A DNA stretch of 64,000 bases from JACCZX01 sp963807155 (GTDB taxonomy: Bacteria; Pseudomonadota; Gammaproteobacteria; Burkholderiales; Burkholderiaceae_F). Both the position numbers and the translations under genes were made by a program. Of this stretch, positions 46,359 through 55,573 are shown piece by piece; position 1 is the first letter of the stretch; every line of letters starts with the position of its first letter. The DNA lies in contig CAWEAZ010000022.1 of the NCBI GenBank assembly GCA_963807155.1, positions 10,426 through 74,425 on the forward strand. The letters are read 5' to 3'. A model generated the notes under the pieces. That model saw nothing but the letters and a program-made list of their open reading frames with translations. It made no database searches and had not been told where the DNA came from.

Positions 46359-47080
46359 AGGACGCATTCGAGCGCGACAGCCAGGAGCTCGCGAGGGAAA
46401 TCGAACTGATTGAGAAAGAAACCTCACACCCGAAGCCGTACGTGATCCCCAAGCCCTTTCGCACACCGACGATCATTTTGCTTCTCTTTATCGTCACCGG
46501 GGCCGTGCTCGAATTGACCGTCGGTAGCGGCTTTATTTTTGCGGGCGCTGACACTTATCGATCGGCAGCGCCGTGGTTTTTTGCGGCGCTATTACCGGTC
46601 TTTGCGGTTCTCCTTTACTGGCAGGAACGATTGAGTGGAAACCTCCGGAGCAGTTTTCCCACTTCCTGGCTACGAAGGCTGATCATCTTCCCGCTGATGG
46701 TGGCGGTGTGCTCAGGCATCGTGCTCATCGCGCCGTTGGGCTGGGCCTCGCTTCTCGGACTTGCCGTCGGTGCGCGAGCTGACGACCTAGAAGGCATCGT
46801 TTTAAGCGCTGGTGAGTTTCAAAGAGCTCACGGGCATCCCGTTGCAAGCAAAGAGCGAAGATTGCCGTGCGAGGTGCGTCTGCCGCGATTTGTGTGGAAG
46901 GTCGAACGGCTGCGCCATTGCCGATCAAAGAAGGCCCTGTGCTGCTCAGCGGCCACGTATCGCGCTTCGGGGTTCACGTTGAAAGTATTCGGCCTCAGCC
47001 ATGAACCGTCATTCGGGTGTAGCCACTGCAAGGCGATGGTCAACCTAAATCAGTTGAGAAGAGCGAAGAAGCTGACTTGA
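46355..47080 (+). CDS. Hypothetical membrane protein, C-terminus probably frame-shifted
   Basis: 241 residues as read: an N-terminal charged helix, then helices TIILLLFIVTGAVLELTVG, APWFFAALLPVFAVLLYW and LIIFPLMVAVCSGIVLIAPL. After about residue 150 (GARADDLEGIVLSAGEF) the sequence becomes Arg/Cys-rich and unlikely. Another frame from about 46860 reads AKIAVRGASAAICVEGR, then KEGPVLLSGHVSRFGVHVES and stops at 47004, which looks more natural. So the true end may be 47004. Coupled to the preceding gene by ATGA; no family recognised. Confidence 0.5.
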   Translation: MKDAFERDSQELAREIELIEKETSHPKPYVIPKPFRTPTIILLLFIVTGAVLELTVGSGFIFAGADTYRSAAPWFFAALLPVFAVLLYWQERLSGNLRSSFPTSWLRRLIIFPLMVAVCSGIVLIAPLGWASLLGLAVGARADDLEGIVLSAGEFQRAHGHPVASKERRLPCEVRLPRFVWKVERLRHCRSKKALCCSAATYRASGFTLKVFGLSHEPSFGCSHCKAMVNLNQLRRAKKLT

Positions 47081-47159
47081 TATCCATGCTGATATGCCGA
47101 CTAGGATCACCGCGCCGATGGGTAAATCGATACGTCCCATTGCTGTCTAACGTCTGAAG

Positions 47160-47793
47160 ATGACGACGCACACAATGCCTTCCACCGAAAAACCAGACTC
47201 AGGGCGTGAACTCCTTCCCGCTTACAGCCCGGACAAATACCTTCAAGTCACAGGCTTTTGGCGGCTTAGACACTGTGAACACTTTTTCGTAGTCGTCTTC
47301 CTTCTTGGCGCTGCGCTAGGTCTGACGCTCGACGAGCAGGTAGTCGAGCACTGGAGTTGGGTAACGCCGTTTGTCCAAACAGTCGCCCAGTTCGTGCCGG
47401 TCGTTGATTCATTTTGGCGCGTAAGTCCGTTTCCGACCGTCGCCGGACTGCTTCCCGCAATCGTTTGGCTAACGGTCTTTCTTTCGGGAGTTTTGGCGCC
47501 GATAACGGTCCGCCACTTGCGGTTTCCGCTCATGTATGAACCGCTGAGCTTCTCGACGCTTCTGGTTTTACTTCTTTTTAGCGCTAGCCCTGCTCGCGTG
47601 GTTTGCAGTTGGCGTTGGCGATCTGACAGCCGAGACCTTCGGCCGACGCCGTTTTCCATGGCCCATGCTGAACTTCGCTGCGCAAAATCAGATCGCCTTC
47701 GGGCTGCTCGCGGGCTTGACGGGTGGTCTGGCCGCATTCCTTTGGGCCGCGATCAGTCTTGTCACCGTTCGCAGATTCATACAGAAACTTTGA
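47160..47793 (+). CDS. Hypothetical multi-helix membrane protein, one frame break
   Basis: About 210 residues. The N-terminal frame has FFVVVFLLGAALGLTLDEQ, a helix VAGLLPAIVWLTVFLSGVLA and PLSFSTLLVLLLF. At the T-run near 47575-47580 the frame shifts; corrected, it continues LALALLAWFAVGVGDLTAE, then QNQIAFGLLAGLTGGLAAF and ends VRRFIQKL at a TGA (47791-47793). Uncorrected, it would run on as Arg/Ser-rich nonsense to 47999. Four to five helices; no family recognised. Confidence 0.6.
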
Positions 47794-47802
47794 GGAGCAC
47801 AG

Positions 47803-47871
47803 ATGCCTGCGTTCCAGATAATCGCCCAAACCGACGAACAATTCTGGCGCGGCTCTTGTTGTCTGCTTTGA
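47803..47871 (+). CDS. Possible 22-residue peptide or 5' remnant
   Basis: ATG 47803 lies six bases after GAGGAG, itself overlapping the stop of the preceding membrane protein. The product MPAFQIIAQTDEQFWRGSCC plus two Leu is short and has no recognisable motif. It may be a real small peptide, or the start of a gene truncated at the island border, where palindrome copies follow immediately. Confidence 0.25.
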   Translation: MPAFQIIAQTDEQFWRGSCCLL

Positions 47872-47888
47872 GGCAGACTTCGACGGGC

Positions 47889-47903
47889 GTCCGCAATTGG
47901 CCG
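47889..47903. repeat. GTCCGC/GGCC element, half copy 3
   Basis: GTCCGCAATTGGCCG; identical apart from orientation to most of the 42113 copy (minus-strand reading). Followed by GTTAGCTGTC rather than the complementary arm, so only half a palindrome. Confidence 0.5.
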
Positions 47904-47920
47904 TTAGCTGTCATCACCTG

Positions 47921-47943
47921 TGTCCGCTTGCGGCCAGAAGCGG
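47921..47943. repeat. GTCCGC/GGCC palindrome, copy 4
   Basis: TGTCCGCTTGCGGCCAGAAG followed by CGG: arms CCGCTT and AAGCGG around a centre with CGGCCA. Lies 18 bases after copy 3, at the right edge of the island. Confidence 0.55.
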
Positions 47944-48086
47944 TCGTTAAGCTCGGTCAGGCGATTCCTTGCTCCGAGCTCTGCGGCGGCAGTAAATAAT
48001 CTCCGCTTGGCACCGCGGTAATTCGTCCGGCATAGAATCGATTGTGCTGCATGCGTCTCAACATACGTAGCCGTAAGGAGATGAAG

Positions 48087-49082
48087 ATGAGAGTTGTTCT
48101 GCTTGGCCTCTTGGCGTTTGCATTGAGCGGCTGCGCGACCATGCAGATGGGCGATCCAACCGTGTCGATACTGATCGATCTCGATCCGGCGAGTACGGAC
48201 CGCACGGTGATCGTCGAGAGCATCACCGCAGATCGCAGCGGCATGCTTTATCTCCCCGATCGGGTGACCGGAAACATTCTCCGGGTCGATCCCAAGTCAC
48301 CGAAGGCGGTTGTCGTCGGAAGGATCGAGGCGCGGGAGATCGAAGGCAAGAGAGTCAATGCCGATCCTTCGGGCATCGCGTTTAATTCTCAGGGGGATCT
48401 TTTCGTAGCCGTCGGTCCGTTCCGTGAAGTTGTGCGCATCCGCGGTGCTGACCTCAACCCGGCGAAGCCGGGATTGGCGCAGACCTTTGCGACGGGGACG
48501 GCTGGCGCGAATGGCATCGCCTTTGACCGGCAAGGAAATCTTTTCGTCGGCGGCGGCGCCAGCGGCATCGTCTACCGTGTCGGTCCGAATGGCGGCGCAG
48601 CCGAAGCAGCGGTGCAAATCGACAAGCACGTGCGCACGCTTCCCGACGGCAAGACCCAGCAGCAGATTGTCGCCAACGGTGTTGCGTTCGATGCCAACGG
48701 TGTGCTGCATGTCACCGACACGGCGCGCGGCGCGATTTGGAAGGTTGTGATCGGCCCCGATGGCAAAGGCGGCAAACCGGTGCTACTGGCGCAGAGTCCG
48801 CTGCTCGAAGGTGCCGACGGTCTGGCTTTCGATCGCAGTGGCATGCTCTGGGTTGTCCCGAATGAGCTGAACTCCATCGCCACGGTTACGTCGGCCGGAC
48901 AAGTTCGGCAGGTCGCCAAGAACGGCAGCCAGGGACCGTTGGAATTCCCGTCGGCAATCGTCTTTGTTGGCGACCGTGGTTATGTTTCGAACTTCGACAT
49001 CCCCCGGCGCGACAACATGGACGCCAACGGTCTTACCGCTCGCGATGGCATCGGAGCTTCTATCGCCCAGATCGCACCCTAG
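48087..49082 (+). CDS. NHL/SMP-30-like beta-propeller lipoprotein
   Basis: 331-residue lipoprotein: signal MRVVLLGLLAFALSGC with lipobox LSGC (Cys16). The mature protein has repeated beta-propeller blades with the pattern GIAFDRQGNLFVGG, GVAFDANGVLHVTD and GLAFDRSGMLWVV, as in SMP-30/gluconolactonase and NHL proteins. ATG 48087 is preferred over 48081, because AAGGAG ends directly before 48081. The function (lactonase or sugar-related binding) is not assignable. First clearly familiar gene to the right of the accessory island. Confidence 0.82.
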   Translation: MRVVLLGLLAFALSGCATMQMGDPTVSILIDLDPASTDRTVIVESITADRSGMLYLPDRVTGNILRVDPKSPKAVVVGRIEAREIEGKRVNADPSGIAFNSQGDLFVAVGPFREVVRIRGADLNPAKPGLAQTFATGTAGANGIAFDRQGNLFVGGGASGIVYRVGPNGGAAEAAVQIDKHVRTLPDGKTQQQIVANGVAFDANGVLHVTDTARGAIWKVVIGPDGKGGKPVLLAQSPLLEGADGLAFDRSGMLWVVPNELNSIATVTSAGQVRQVAKNGSQGPLEFPSAIVFVGDRGYVSNFDIPRRDNMDANGLTARDGIGASIAQIAP

Positions 49083-49116
49083 GCGCCCAAGTAGCGGTGA
49101 CGAGACGCGAGTGCCT

Positions 49117-49881
49117 TCATGACGCGCTTAGCATGGACCACGCAGCGTTCACACCGCTCGCTAAGTAAATTGCCCCGAGCGCCAGCACGCCCCATCGTGT
49201 CCACATGCGGAAGGAAACGTCGCTAATTTGCTTGAGCACCGGCCGCGACAGCGATGTACCGGCGAATGCAAGAAGCACCATCGTTGCGGCAAGCCAGGGC
49301 GAAACTGCCCCGCCTTCGATCGCAAGGACGCCGCCAAAATAAAGGATCTTCAAGCAGTGGCTCAAGCTTTGTGTGATCGCCTTGGTCGCCACGACCACAT
49401 GGCGGTTCATCGCTGAGCGCACAAAGAACACATCGAGTAGTGGTCCCGAGATGCCGGCGGTGAGGGACAGAGCCATGCACACGATGCCGCACGCGAACGG
49501 ATGCCAGGGCCGCTCGACGTTGAGGTGTAGCTGCTTAGGAAGCGCGAGTGCAACGAAAGGCGTAAGGCCCATCACGATGAGCGCCGCTGGTTTCCCAACG
49601 ACAAAGCCAGCCATTGCGAACAGCCCCAACGCAACAAAAGCACCCGCCGCATAGCCGACAAAAACTCGCCAATCGATTTCGCTCCTGAGCAGCAGGGCAC
49701 GCCATCCATTAGCGGCCAGCTGCACGATTCCATGCAACATCATCGCGGCAGGCAACGGAAGCAGCGCGAGGAGGACGCCCATCAGGATCATCCCGCCAGC
49801 CATGCCGAAGATTCCCGAAATGAAGGATGTGATCAGTGCCGCACCAGCGAGGAGCGACACGGTGAGCAGCGAGACCCCCAT
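49117..49881 (-). CDS. TauE/SafE-family sulfite exporter-like permease
   Basis: 254-residue membrane protein with about eight helices. Typical features: FISGIFGMAGGMILMGVLL at the start and LSLTAGISGPLLDVFFV in the second half. The family exports sulfite, sulfoacetate or other small anions; substrate here unknown. Intact frame. A short upstream open frame ends in TGA overlapping its ATG. Confidence 0.9.
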   Translation of the reverse strand: MGVSLLTVSLLAGAALITSFISGIFGMAGGMILMGVLLALLPLPAAMMLHGIVQLAANGWRALLLRSEIDWRVFVGYAAGAFVALGLFAMAGFVVGKPAALIVMGLTPFVALALPKQLHLNVERPWHPFACGIVCMALSLTAGISGPLLDVFFVRSAMNRHVVVATKAITQSLSHCLKILYFGGVLAIEGGAVSPWLAATMVLLAFAGTSLSRPVLKQISDVSFRMWTRWGVLALGAIYLASGVNAAWSMLSAS

Positions 49882-50012
49882 CAGCGCTTCCGTGCAGGGT
49901 ACAGACGCTGGGACGCCGCCGCGATGTCGCTGTCCGTCGTGCGGACCAATTCTGCGAACGTTCTCACCGCGCCAGGTTGCTCCGTATCAAGGATGATCGG
50001 CGGAGGAGACAA
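49881..50012 (-). CDS. Possible short ORF upstream of the TauE gene
   Basis: An open frame of about 43 codons, beginning at TTG 50012 or GTG 49967, ends RTTDSDIAAASQRLYPARKR with a TGA that overlaps the TauE start (TGATG). The composition looks coding and the overlap implies coupling, but there is no ribosome site and no family. It may be the remnant of a truncated gene. Confidence 0.25.
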   Translation of the reverse strand: MSPPPIILDTEQPGAVRTFAELVRTTDSDIAAASQRLYPARKR

Positions 50013-50079
50013 TATCGATTAAGGTTTTTGAGGTCTACGGTGTACATCGGGCGCAAGACCAGATCGCCCACTGCTCAGA

Positions 50080-50289
50080 CTAAATCTCCGGCTTCGCGTC
50101 CCACTTGGGCTTGGTCTCTCGGCCCCATTTTTTCGGGTCCTCGTTATGCATTTTCTCCATCGCCTTCGCAGTATCGGGATGCCTCTCCATGACGTGCTTC
50201 GTCATCGTCTTGACCATTTCATCCCAGGTCGGTGCTGATAGCTTTTGATCGCAAGGTCCACCAAGTTCGCGGCAGGTCATGACCTTCAT
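50080..50289 (-). CDS. DUF1059-like small protein
   Basis: 69 residues starting at ATG 50289 (GGAG eight bases upstream). MKVMTCRELGGPCDQKLSA matches the DUF1059 pattern of a conserved Cys, GG and Cys followed by a helix that usually reads as a short cytosolic peptide (TMTKHVMERHPDTAKAMEKM). Function of the family is unknown. Confidence 0.7.
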   Translation of the reverse strand: MKVMTCRELGGPCDQKLSAPTWDEMVKTMTKHVMERHPDTAKAMEKMHNEDPKKWGRETKPKWDAKPEI

Positions 50290-50391
50290 CAGAAACACTC
50301 CATTTCCCGTGAATACAAGGGGCCGCGCCGCAATCGGCGTGCCCAGAGGAAGCAGGCCTGCGCAAGCGTGTCATCGCTCCTGTCGAACGAC

Positions 50392-51772
50392 CTACAGCCC
50401 GACCGCTTCGGTAACCAGGCGCCTTAAATCGCGCCGCAGTTTGTCGCGCACGGGTGCGAGCTTGCGGCTGCGATTCAGGTTGTCGAGCTCGAACGGATCG
50501 CGCTCCAGATCGTAGAGCTCATCGAGCTCGCCCGCCTTGCCCCGATTGACCCAATGGATGTACTTGTAGCGATCGGTACGCACTGCTTTGTATGTCATGC
50601 CCACCAGCCACGGCAGGGCTTGTTCGGCCCAGTATTCAATCAGTATCGACTTGCGCCACGCTGCGCGGCGTGCGGCAAACAACGGCAGCAACGATCGTCC
50701 CTGAATCTGCGAGCCCGGTTTACCTCCCGCTAGTTCGATCAGCGTCGGCGCGAGGTCCTGGCAGATGACGAGCTCGCGTCGGCGTGAACCGGCCTTCACC
50801 TTGCGCGGATAGCGAACAACAAACGGCGAGCGAATGCCCTCTTCGTACGCGAAGCGCCGCTCGGGTCCCAACGCATGCTCGCCAAAGAAGAAGCCGTTGT
50901 CGCTGAAGAAAACAATGAACGTGTTGTCGAGCTCGCCGTTCTTTTCCAGCACATCGATGATCGCGCCGACGCCCTCGTCGACCGCCGCCATCATCCGCGC
51001 GCGCAAGCGAATTTCTTCCTGCTCGCCCGATTGCAGCGCGGATAGGATCGCTTGCGACGTGGCGCCTGACTTCATCGCGAAACTTTCGGTCCACGCCGGC
51101 TTGCTCTTGATCACCTCGGCAGGCGGCAACATGTTCGGTGTGCGCGGGAACACGGCGTCGCGATACAGATCCTTGTGGCGCTCGGCGACGACGTAACCCC
51201 CTTGTGCCGAGATGCGCAACGTGCCGTCGGCCGCTTGCTCCGCGTCCGGGTGCACCGCCTTATGCGCGAAGAACAAGCGAAAACGGCTTGTTGCGCTTGC
51301 GCTTCAAAAAATCGACCGCCAGCCCGTTCATGATGTCGGTGATGTAGCCGCTGTGCTGCACGTACTTGCCATCGTGGTTCAGCCGCGGGTCGTTCAGCTT
51401 TCCATGCCCGTCATAGCTGACCCACGTGTCGTAACCGGGCCGCGGCATGCCGTCATTGCCCATGTGCCACTTGCCGATGTGCGCGGTCTCGTACCCGAGC
51501 CGCTGCAGCTCGAGGTGGTAGTTCGGCAAGCGATGGCTCATCGCATCGCGCGCGACGTTATCGATGATGCCGTGCCGGCTGGCGTACTGGCCACTGACAA
51601 TCGAAGCGCGGTTCGGCGAGCAGATCGGCGTCGTGTGAAACGCGCGCTCGAAGATCGCGCCTTCGCGCGCAAGCCGATCGATGTGCGGCGTCTTCATGTA
51701 CGGATGACCACCGGCGCCAAACTCGTCGTAGCGCAGATCGTCAATCAGAATCACGAGAAAATTGGGCTTCAT
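50392..51772 (-). CDS. Arylsulfatase-family sulfatase, one frame break
   Basis: About 460-residue sulfatase. The N-terminus MKPNFLVILIDDLRYDEFG supplies two metal Asp residues, and CSPNRASIVSGQYASRHG is the CxPxR site where Cys is converted to formylglycine. The frame breaks near 51270 (KPFSL then FFAHKAVHPDAEQ); the second part has VFFSDNGFFFGEHALG and the C-terminal ELYDLERDPFELDNL. ATG 51772 is preferred to an upstream extension. No signal peptide and no maturase gene nearby. Diverges from the YjbQ gene. Confidence 0.88.
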
Positions 51773-51849
51773 GCGAGCGTCGTGACGTGGTGGACGTGCA
51801 TCGTACGTCAGCGCTGCCGTGTAGATTGCAAAGACGAGGTTCTTCACAG

Positions 51850-52269
51850 ATGCGTCAGGCTCATACCAGTTTGCGAATACAAACGCCCGGCCGCGCGTTC
51901 GTCGAGATCACGCGCGACATTCAAAGCTGGGTGCGTGACTGCAAGATCGACGAAGGGTTGCTGACCGTTTTTATCCGGCATACGTCGGCAAGCCTGTTGA
52001 TTCAGGAAAACGCCGACCCGGAAGTGGTGCGCGATCTGGAGCGGTTCTTTGCACGCCTGGTTCCCGATGGCGATCCGTTGTTCGAGCACCGCGCCGAAGG
52101 CGCCGACGACATGCCGGCGCATGTTCGTGCTGCGTTGACTCAAACTCAGCTATCGATTCCGGTTGTCGGAGGCGAACCTGCGCTCGGAACGTGGCAGGGC
52201 ATCTATCTCGTCGAGCACAGAATTCGTGCTCATCGGCGCGAAGTCATGCTGCATCTGATTGGGCAATAG
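51850..52269 (+). CDS. YjbQ family protein (secondary thiamine-phosphate synthase-like)
   Basis: 139-residue protein of the YjbQ/UPF0047 family: RGCxxEIT-like opening (RAFVEITRDIQSWV), FIRHTSASLLIQENADPEV and the C-terminal GTWQGIYLVEHR. The conserved His and Asp residues for metal binding are present. Members have weak thiamine-phosphate-synthase activity; the biological role is unclear. Confidence 0.9.
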   Translation: MRQAHTSLRIQTPGRAFVEITRDIQSWVRDCKIDEGLLTVFIRHTSASLLIQENADPEVVRDLERFFARLVPDGDPLFEHRAEGADDMPAHVRAALTQTQLSIPVVGGEPALGTWQGIYLVEHRIRAHRREVMLHLIGQ

Positions 52270-52322
52270 CGGCCGTGCGATTATTGGAGCTCGATTCATG
52301 ACAGCGGGAGTTCCGATCAGCG

Positions 52323-53696
52323 ATGGCTCGTAACACTCAAGTTGCCGCCGACCACGATGCGCCGCCGATCACGCAGATTCTTGCGCGCTTTGTCGCGGAG
52401 CATCCATCACGCGGGTGGACCGACGCGGTGGATAAAGAGGCGCACCGCACGCTGCTCAACTGGATCGGCTGCGCGGTCGGCGCCGCGAAGCATGAGGCAG
52501 CAGACGCGGCTTTGGCTGCGGTGCAGACGTTGCAGCCTGCCGCGCAGGCGACAGTGCTGGGCCGTGCCGAGCGCGTGGACATTGCGAGCGCCGCGCTTGT
52601 CAACGGCATCACGTCGCACACATTCGACTTCGACGACACGCATTTGAAAACGATCATTCACCCGGCCGGCCCGGTTGCTTCGGCGGCGGTCGCGCTCGCC
52701 GAGTTGATCGGCGCGTCCGGGCGCGAGCTGATTGATTCGCTGGTGCTGGGTATCGACGTTGCATGCCGCATTGGCAACACGATGTATCCCGATCATTACG
52801 ACCGTGGTTGGCATATCACCGGTTCGACCGGAATGTTGGGAGCGGCCGCCGCGTGCGCGCGTTTGCTCAAGCTCGATCAGCAACACACCGCGATGGCACT
52901 CGGCATCGCCGCGTCTCAACCGATTGGCGTGCGCGAGCAGTTCGGCACGATGACGAAGCCGTTTCACCCCGGCGGCGCTGCGCGAGCAGGATTGATGTCT
53001 GCGTTGCTTGCGAAGAACGGATTCACCGCGAGCCCAAAAGCGATCGAGGCACCGCGCGGTTTGGTGCAGGTCGTATCGGACAAGCGAAGCTGGAATGAAG
53101 TCACCGACGAATTGGGCGAGCGCTTCGAGATATCGTTCAACACCTACAAGCCCTTTGCGTGTGGCATCGTGATTCACCCGAGCATTGACGCGTGCGTGCA
53201 GTTGCGCGAGCGTGGCGTGCGGGCCGAGCAAGTCGAGCGTATCGAGCTCAAAGTGCACTCGCTGGTGCTGGAGCTGACCGGCAAGAAGGAGCCGGCGGAT
53301 GGACTGCAAGGCAAGTTCAGCGTGTATCACGGTTGCGCGGTCGGACTTATTTTTGGACGCGCAGGTGAGCACGAGTTCTCGGATGCGGTCGTCAACCGGC
53401 CTGACGTCGTCGAGCTGCGCAGGAAGATTGTGGCGACCGTCGATCAAAACATCGACGAAGCATCGGTCGACGTGACGGCGATACTCGCCGGGGGCAGACG
53501 CGAACACGTCTTTGTCGAGCATGCGATCGGGTCGCTGCAGCGTCCGATGACCGATGCACAGCTCGAAGCGAAGTTCACGGAGCTAAGCGCTCCTGTCATC
53601 GGCGCCGACAAGACGAAAGCGCTGATCGCCGCGGCGTGGAAGATCGGCGATGCCGCCGATGTGCGCGCGATGACCGCGATCACGCGGCCGCAGTGA
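52323..53696 (+). CDS. MmgE/PrpD family protein
   Basis: 457-residue protein of the 2-methylcitrate-dehydratase-like superfamily. Key segments: NGITSHTFDFDDTHLKT, HITGSTGMLGAAAACARLL and FNTYKPFACGIVIHPSIDAC. Closer to the free-standing type than the fusion at 8440. Its stop overlaps the GTG start of a 2-hydroxyacid dehydrogenase, so the two probably act on the same compound or its product. Confidence 0.92.
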   Translation: MARNTQVAADHDAPPITQILARFVAEHPSRGWTDAVDKEAHRTLLNWIGCAVGAAKHEAADAALAAVQTLQPAAQATVLGRAERVDIASAALVNGITSHTFDFDDTHLKTIIHPAGPVASAAVALAELIGASGRELIDSLVLGIDVACRIGNTMYPDHYDRGWHITGSTGMLGAAAACARLLKLDQQHTAMALGIAASQPIGVREQFGTMTKPFHPGGAARAGLMSALLAKNGFTASPKAIEAPRGLVQVVSDKRSWNEVTDELGERFEISFNTYKPFACGIVIHPSIDACVQLRERGVRAEQVERIELKVHSLVLELTGKKEPADGLQGKFSVYHGCAVGLIFGRAGEHEFSDAVVNRPDVVELRRKIVATVDQNIDEASVDVTAILAGGRREHVFVEHAIGSLQRPMTDAQLEAKFTELSAPVIGADKTKALIAAAWKIGDAADVRAMTAITRPQ

Positions 53697-54673
53697 ACAC
53701 CCAGCGTCCGCGCATCGTAGTGCTCGATGACTACGAGCGGGCGCTGCGACGTCTGGCGGACTGGTCCGAGATTGACCGTCGCGCCGATGTGGCGATCTAT
53801 CACGATCCGCTGCGCGGCGACGCGCTGTACGGCGCGCTAGTCGACGCCGACGCGATCGTGCTGGTGCGCGATCGCACGCCGTTACGCGCCGATCTGATCG
53901 AGCGTCTGCCGAAGCTGCGCTACGTGATCTTTACCGGTGCGCGCAACACTGCGTTGGACGCGGCGTCGTTGGCCGCCCGCGGAGTCCCGGTCAGTCATAC
54001 CGAATGGGGTCCATCGAAGGAAAGCACGTGCGAGCTGACATGGGCGTTGATTCTTGCGGCGAGCAAGCGACTCGAAGCAAAGTTCGCAGTCATGCGGGCA
54101 GGCGGTTGGCGCGACGATCAACCGCTGCCGAGCGTACTGGCCGGTGAGCGACTGGGCCTGATCGGGCTGGGCGAGATCGGTGGTCGGGTTGCGCGCGTCG
54201 CCCAAGCTTTCGGCATGCAGGTCGTTGCGTGGAGCCCGCGCATGACGCCCGAGCGCGCCGCTGAAAAGGGCGCGACGGCGGTGTCGATCGAAGAATTGCT
54301 TTCGACGTCGAAAGTCGTGAGTCTCCATCTAGTGCCGACCGATCAGACGCGTGGACTGTTAAACCCGGAGCGGCTGGCGCTGATGCGCGACGATGCAATT
54401 CTGGTCAACACGTCGCGCTCCGCGTTGATCGATATGCCGTCGCTGTTGGCGGCTTTGCGCGCAGGTCGGCCCGCGATCGCGGCGCTCGATGTGTACGACG
54501 AGGAGCCGCTGGCGGCCGATCATCCGCTGCGCTCGCTAAAGAATGTTGTACTGACTCCGCATATCGGCTTCGTGTCGCAGCCGGTGTTCGAAGCGTTCGC
54601 CCGCGGGGTCACCGAATGCCTGCGGGCGTGGATTCTCGGTGAGCCGATCGTGCGGCCGCTGAAGATCGACTGA
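53693..54673 (+). CDS. D-2-hydroxyacid dehydrogenase
   Basis: 326-residue NAD(P)-dependent dehydrogenase from GTG 53693 (GTGA overlap with PrpD). Nucleotide-binding motif GLIGLGEIGGRVARV at about residue 151; catalytic Arg in LVNTSRSALID, Glu in DVYDEEPLAADHPL, His in LTPHIGFVS. Fold and motifs match the D-isomer 2-hydroxyacid family (PGDH/glyoxylate-reductase-like). Substrate unknown; coupling to PrpD hints at a hydroxy-acid catabolic pair. Confidence 0.92.
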   Translation: MNTQRPRIVVLDDYERALRRLADWSEIDRRADVAIYHDPLRGDALYGALVDADAIVLVRDRTPLRADLIERLPKLRYVIFTGARNTALDAASLAARGVPVSHTEWGPSKESTCELTWALILAASKRLEAKFAVMRAGGWRDDQPLPSVLAGERLGLIGLGEIGGRVARVAQAFGMQVVAWSPRMTPERAAEKGATAVSIEELLSTSKVVSLHLVPTDQTRGLLNPERLALMRDDAILVNTSRSALIDMPSLLAALRAGRPAIAALDVYDEEPLAADHPLRSLKNVVLTPHIGFVSQPVFEAFARGVTECLRAWILGEPIVRPLKID

Positions 54674-54681
54674 CTCTGCCG

Positions 54682-55573
54682 ATGCGGGTTCTGGTGCTCG
54701 GCGGCGCAGGTTTTATCGGACGCCACGCCGTTGCAGCGCTACTGGGCCGTCAGCACGAAGTGATTATCGGCAGCCGATATCCGGAGCGTGCAGCGCGTCG
54801 TCTGCCATTGCAAGCGCATCGATGTGAGCGCCGCACGGTGCGATTCGAGCAACTGTTGACCGCCGATGCATGGCGGCCACTACTCGCAGATGTCGATGTA
54901 GTGCTGAACTGCGTCGGCATCCTGCGCCAGCGTGGCGCTGAAACGTACGAGAAAGTGCATCATCTGGCGCCGGCAGCGCTCGCGGATGCCTGCAGCCTGG
55001 TCGGTGCTCGGCGTTTGGTGCATGTATCCGCGCTCGGGCTCGATCAGCACGTAACGAGCGGCTTTCTGATATCGAAGCGGCACGGCGAAGCGGCGTTGCG
55101 AGCGCGTTCCTTCGATTGCGTGATCGTGCGGCCGTCGTTACTCAATGGCGCCGACGGCTATGGCGCGCGCTGGTTCCGCCAGGTTGCGCGCTGGCCGGTT
55201 CACTTCATCCCCGCCAGTGCGCTCGGGCGCGTCGCCCCGCTTGACGTCGATGATCTCGGAATCGCACTGGCAGTGCTCTGCGAAATCGACAATCCTCCAT
55301 CGCGCGAGATCGAACTCGGTGGCACCGCGCTTATGTCGATCCGCGAATACCTCGCGCTGTTACGCGTCGAGCAGTGCGGCGCGAACGCCCGGCCTGCGAT
55401 GACGATCGCGCTTCCGCATTGGCTCGCGCGCATCGGTAGTCACATTTGCGACCTGTTGCACGTAACGCCGTTTTCGTTCGGCCATCTGCAGCTGATGCAG
55501 CACGACAATGTGCCGCGCGTAAACCACTTGCCGCAGCTGCTGCAGAGTTACGGAAAGAACGCAAGAAAAATAA
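54682..55573 (+). CDS. NAD(P)-binding epimerase-like protein (NDUFA9-type), end uncertain
   Basis: Atypical SDR beginning RVLVLGGAGFIGRHAV (TGxxGFIG-like) with VRPSLLNGADGYGARWF and SALGRVAPLDVDDLGIA, as in complex-I NDUFA9-like proteins. The frame as read continues to 55710, but the last 45 residues lie over the antisense calcium antiporter and are unlike the family. A +1 frame after LPQLLQ stops at 55573, so I give that as the probable end. Starts 8 bp after the 2-hydroxyacid dehydrogenase. Confidence 0.75.

Noticed and set aside
42142..47153. GTTAGAC at 42143 and GTCTAAC near 47147 as integron attC-type core sites bounding a cassette array
   Set aside because: They are not paired at attC spacing, no second core site or integrase gene is visible, and genes do not sit one per site.
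47794..47999. Long frame of the 47160 gene through to 47999 as a real C-terminus
   Set aside because: After the T-run the residues are Arg/Ser/Cys-rich, whereas the shifted frame gives membrane helices and a natural stop at 47793.
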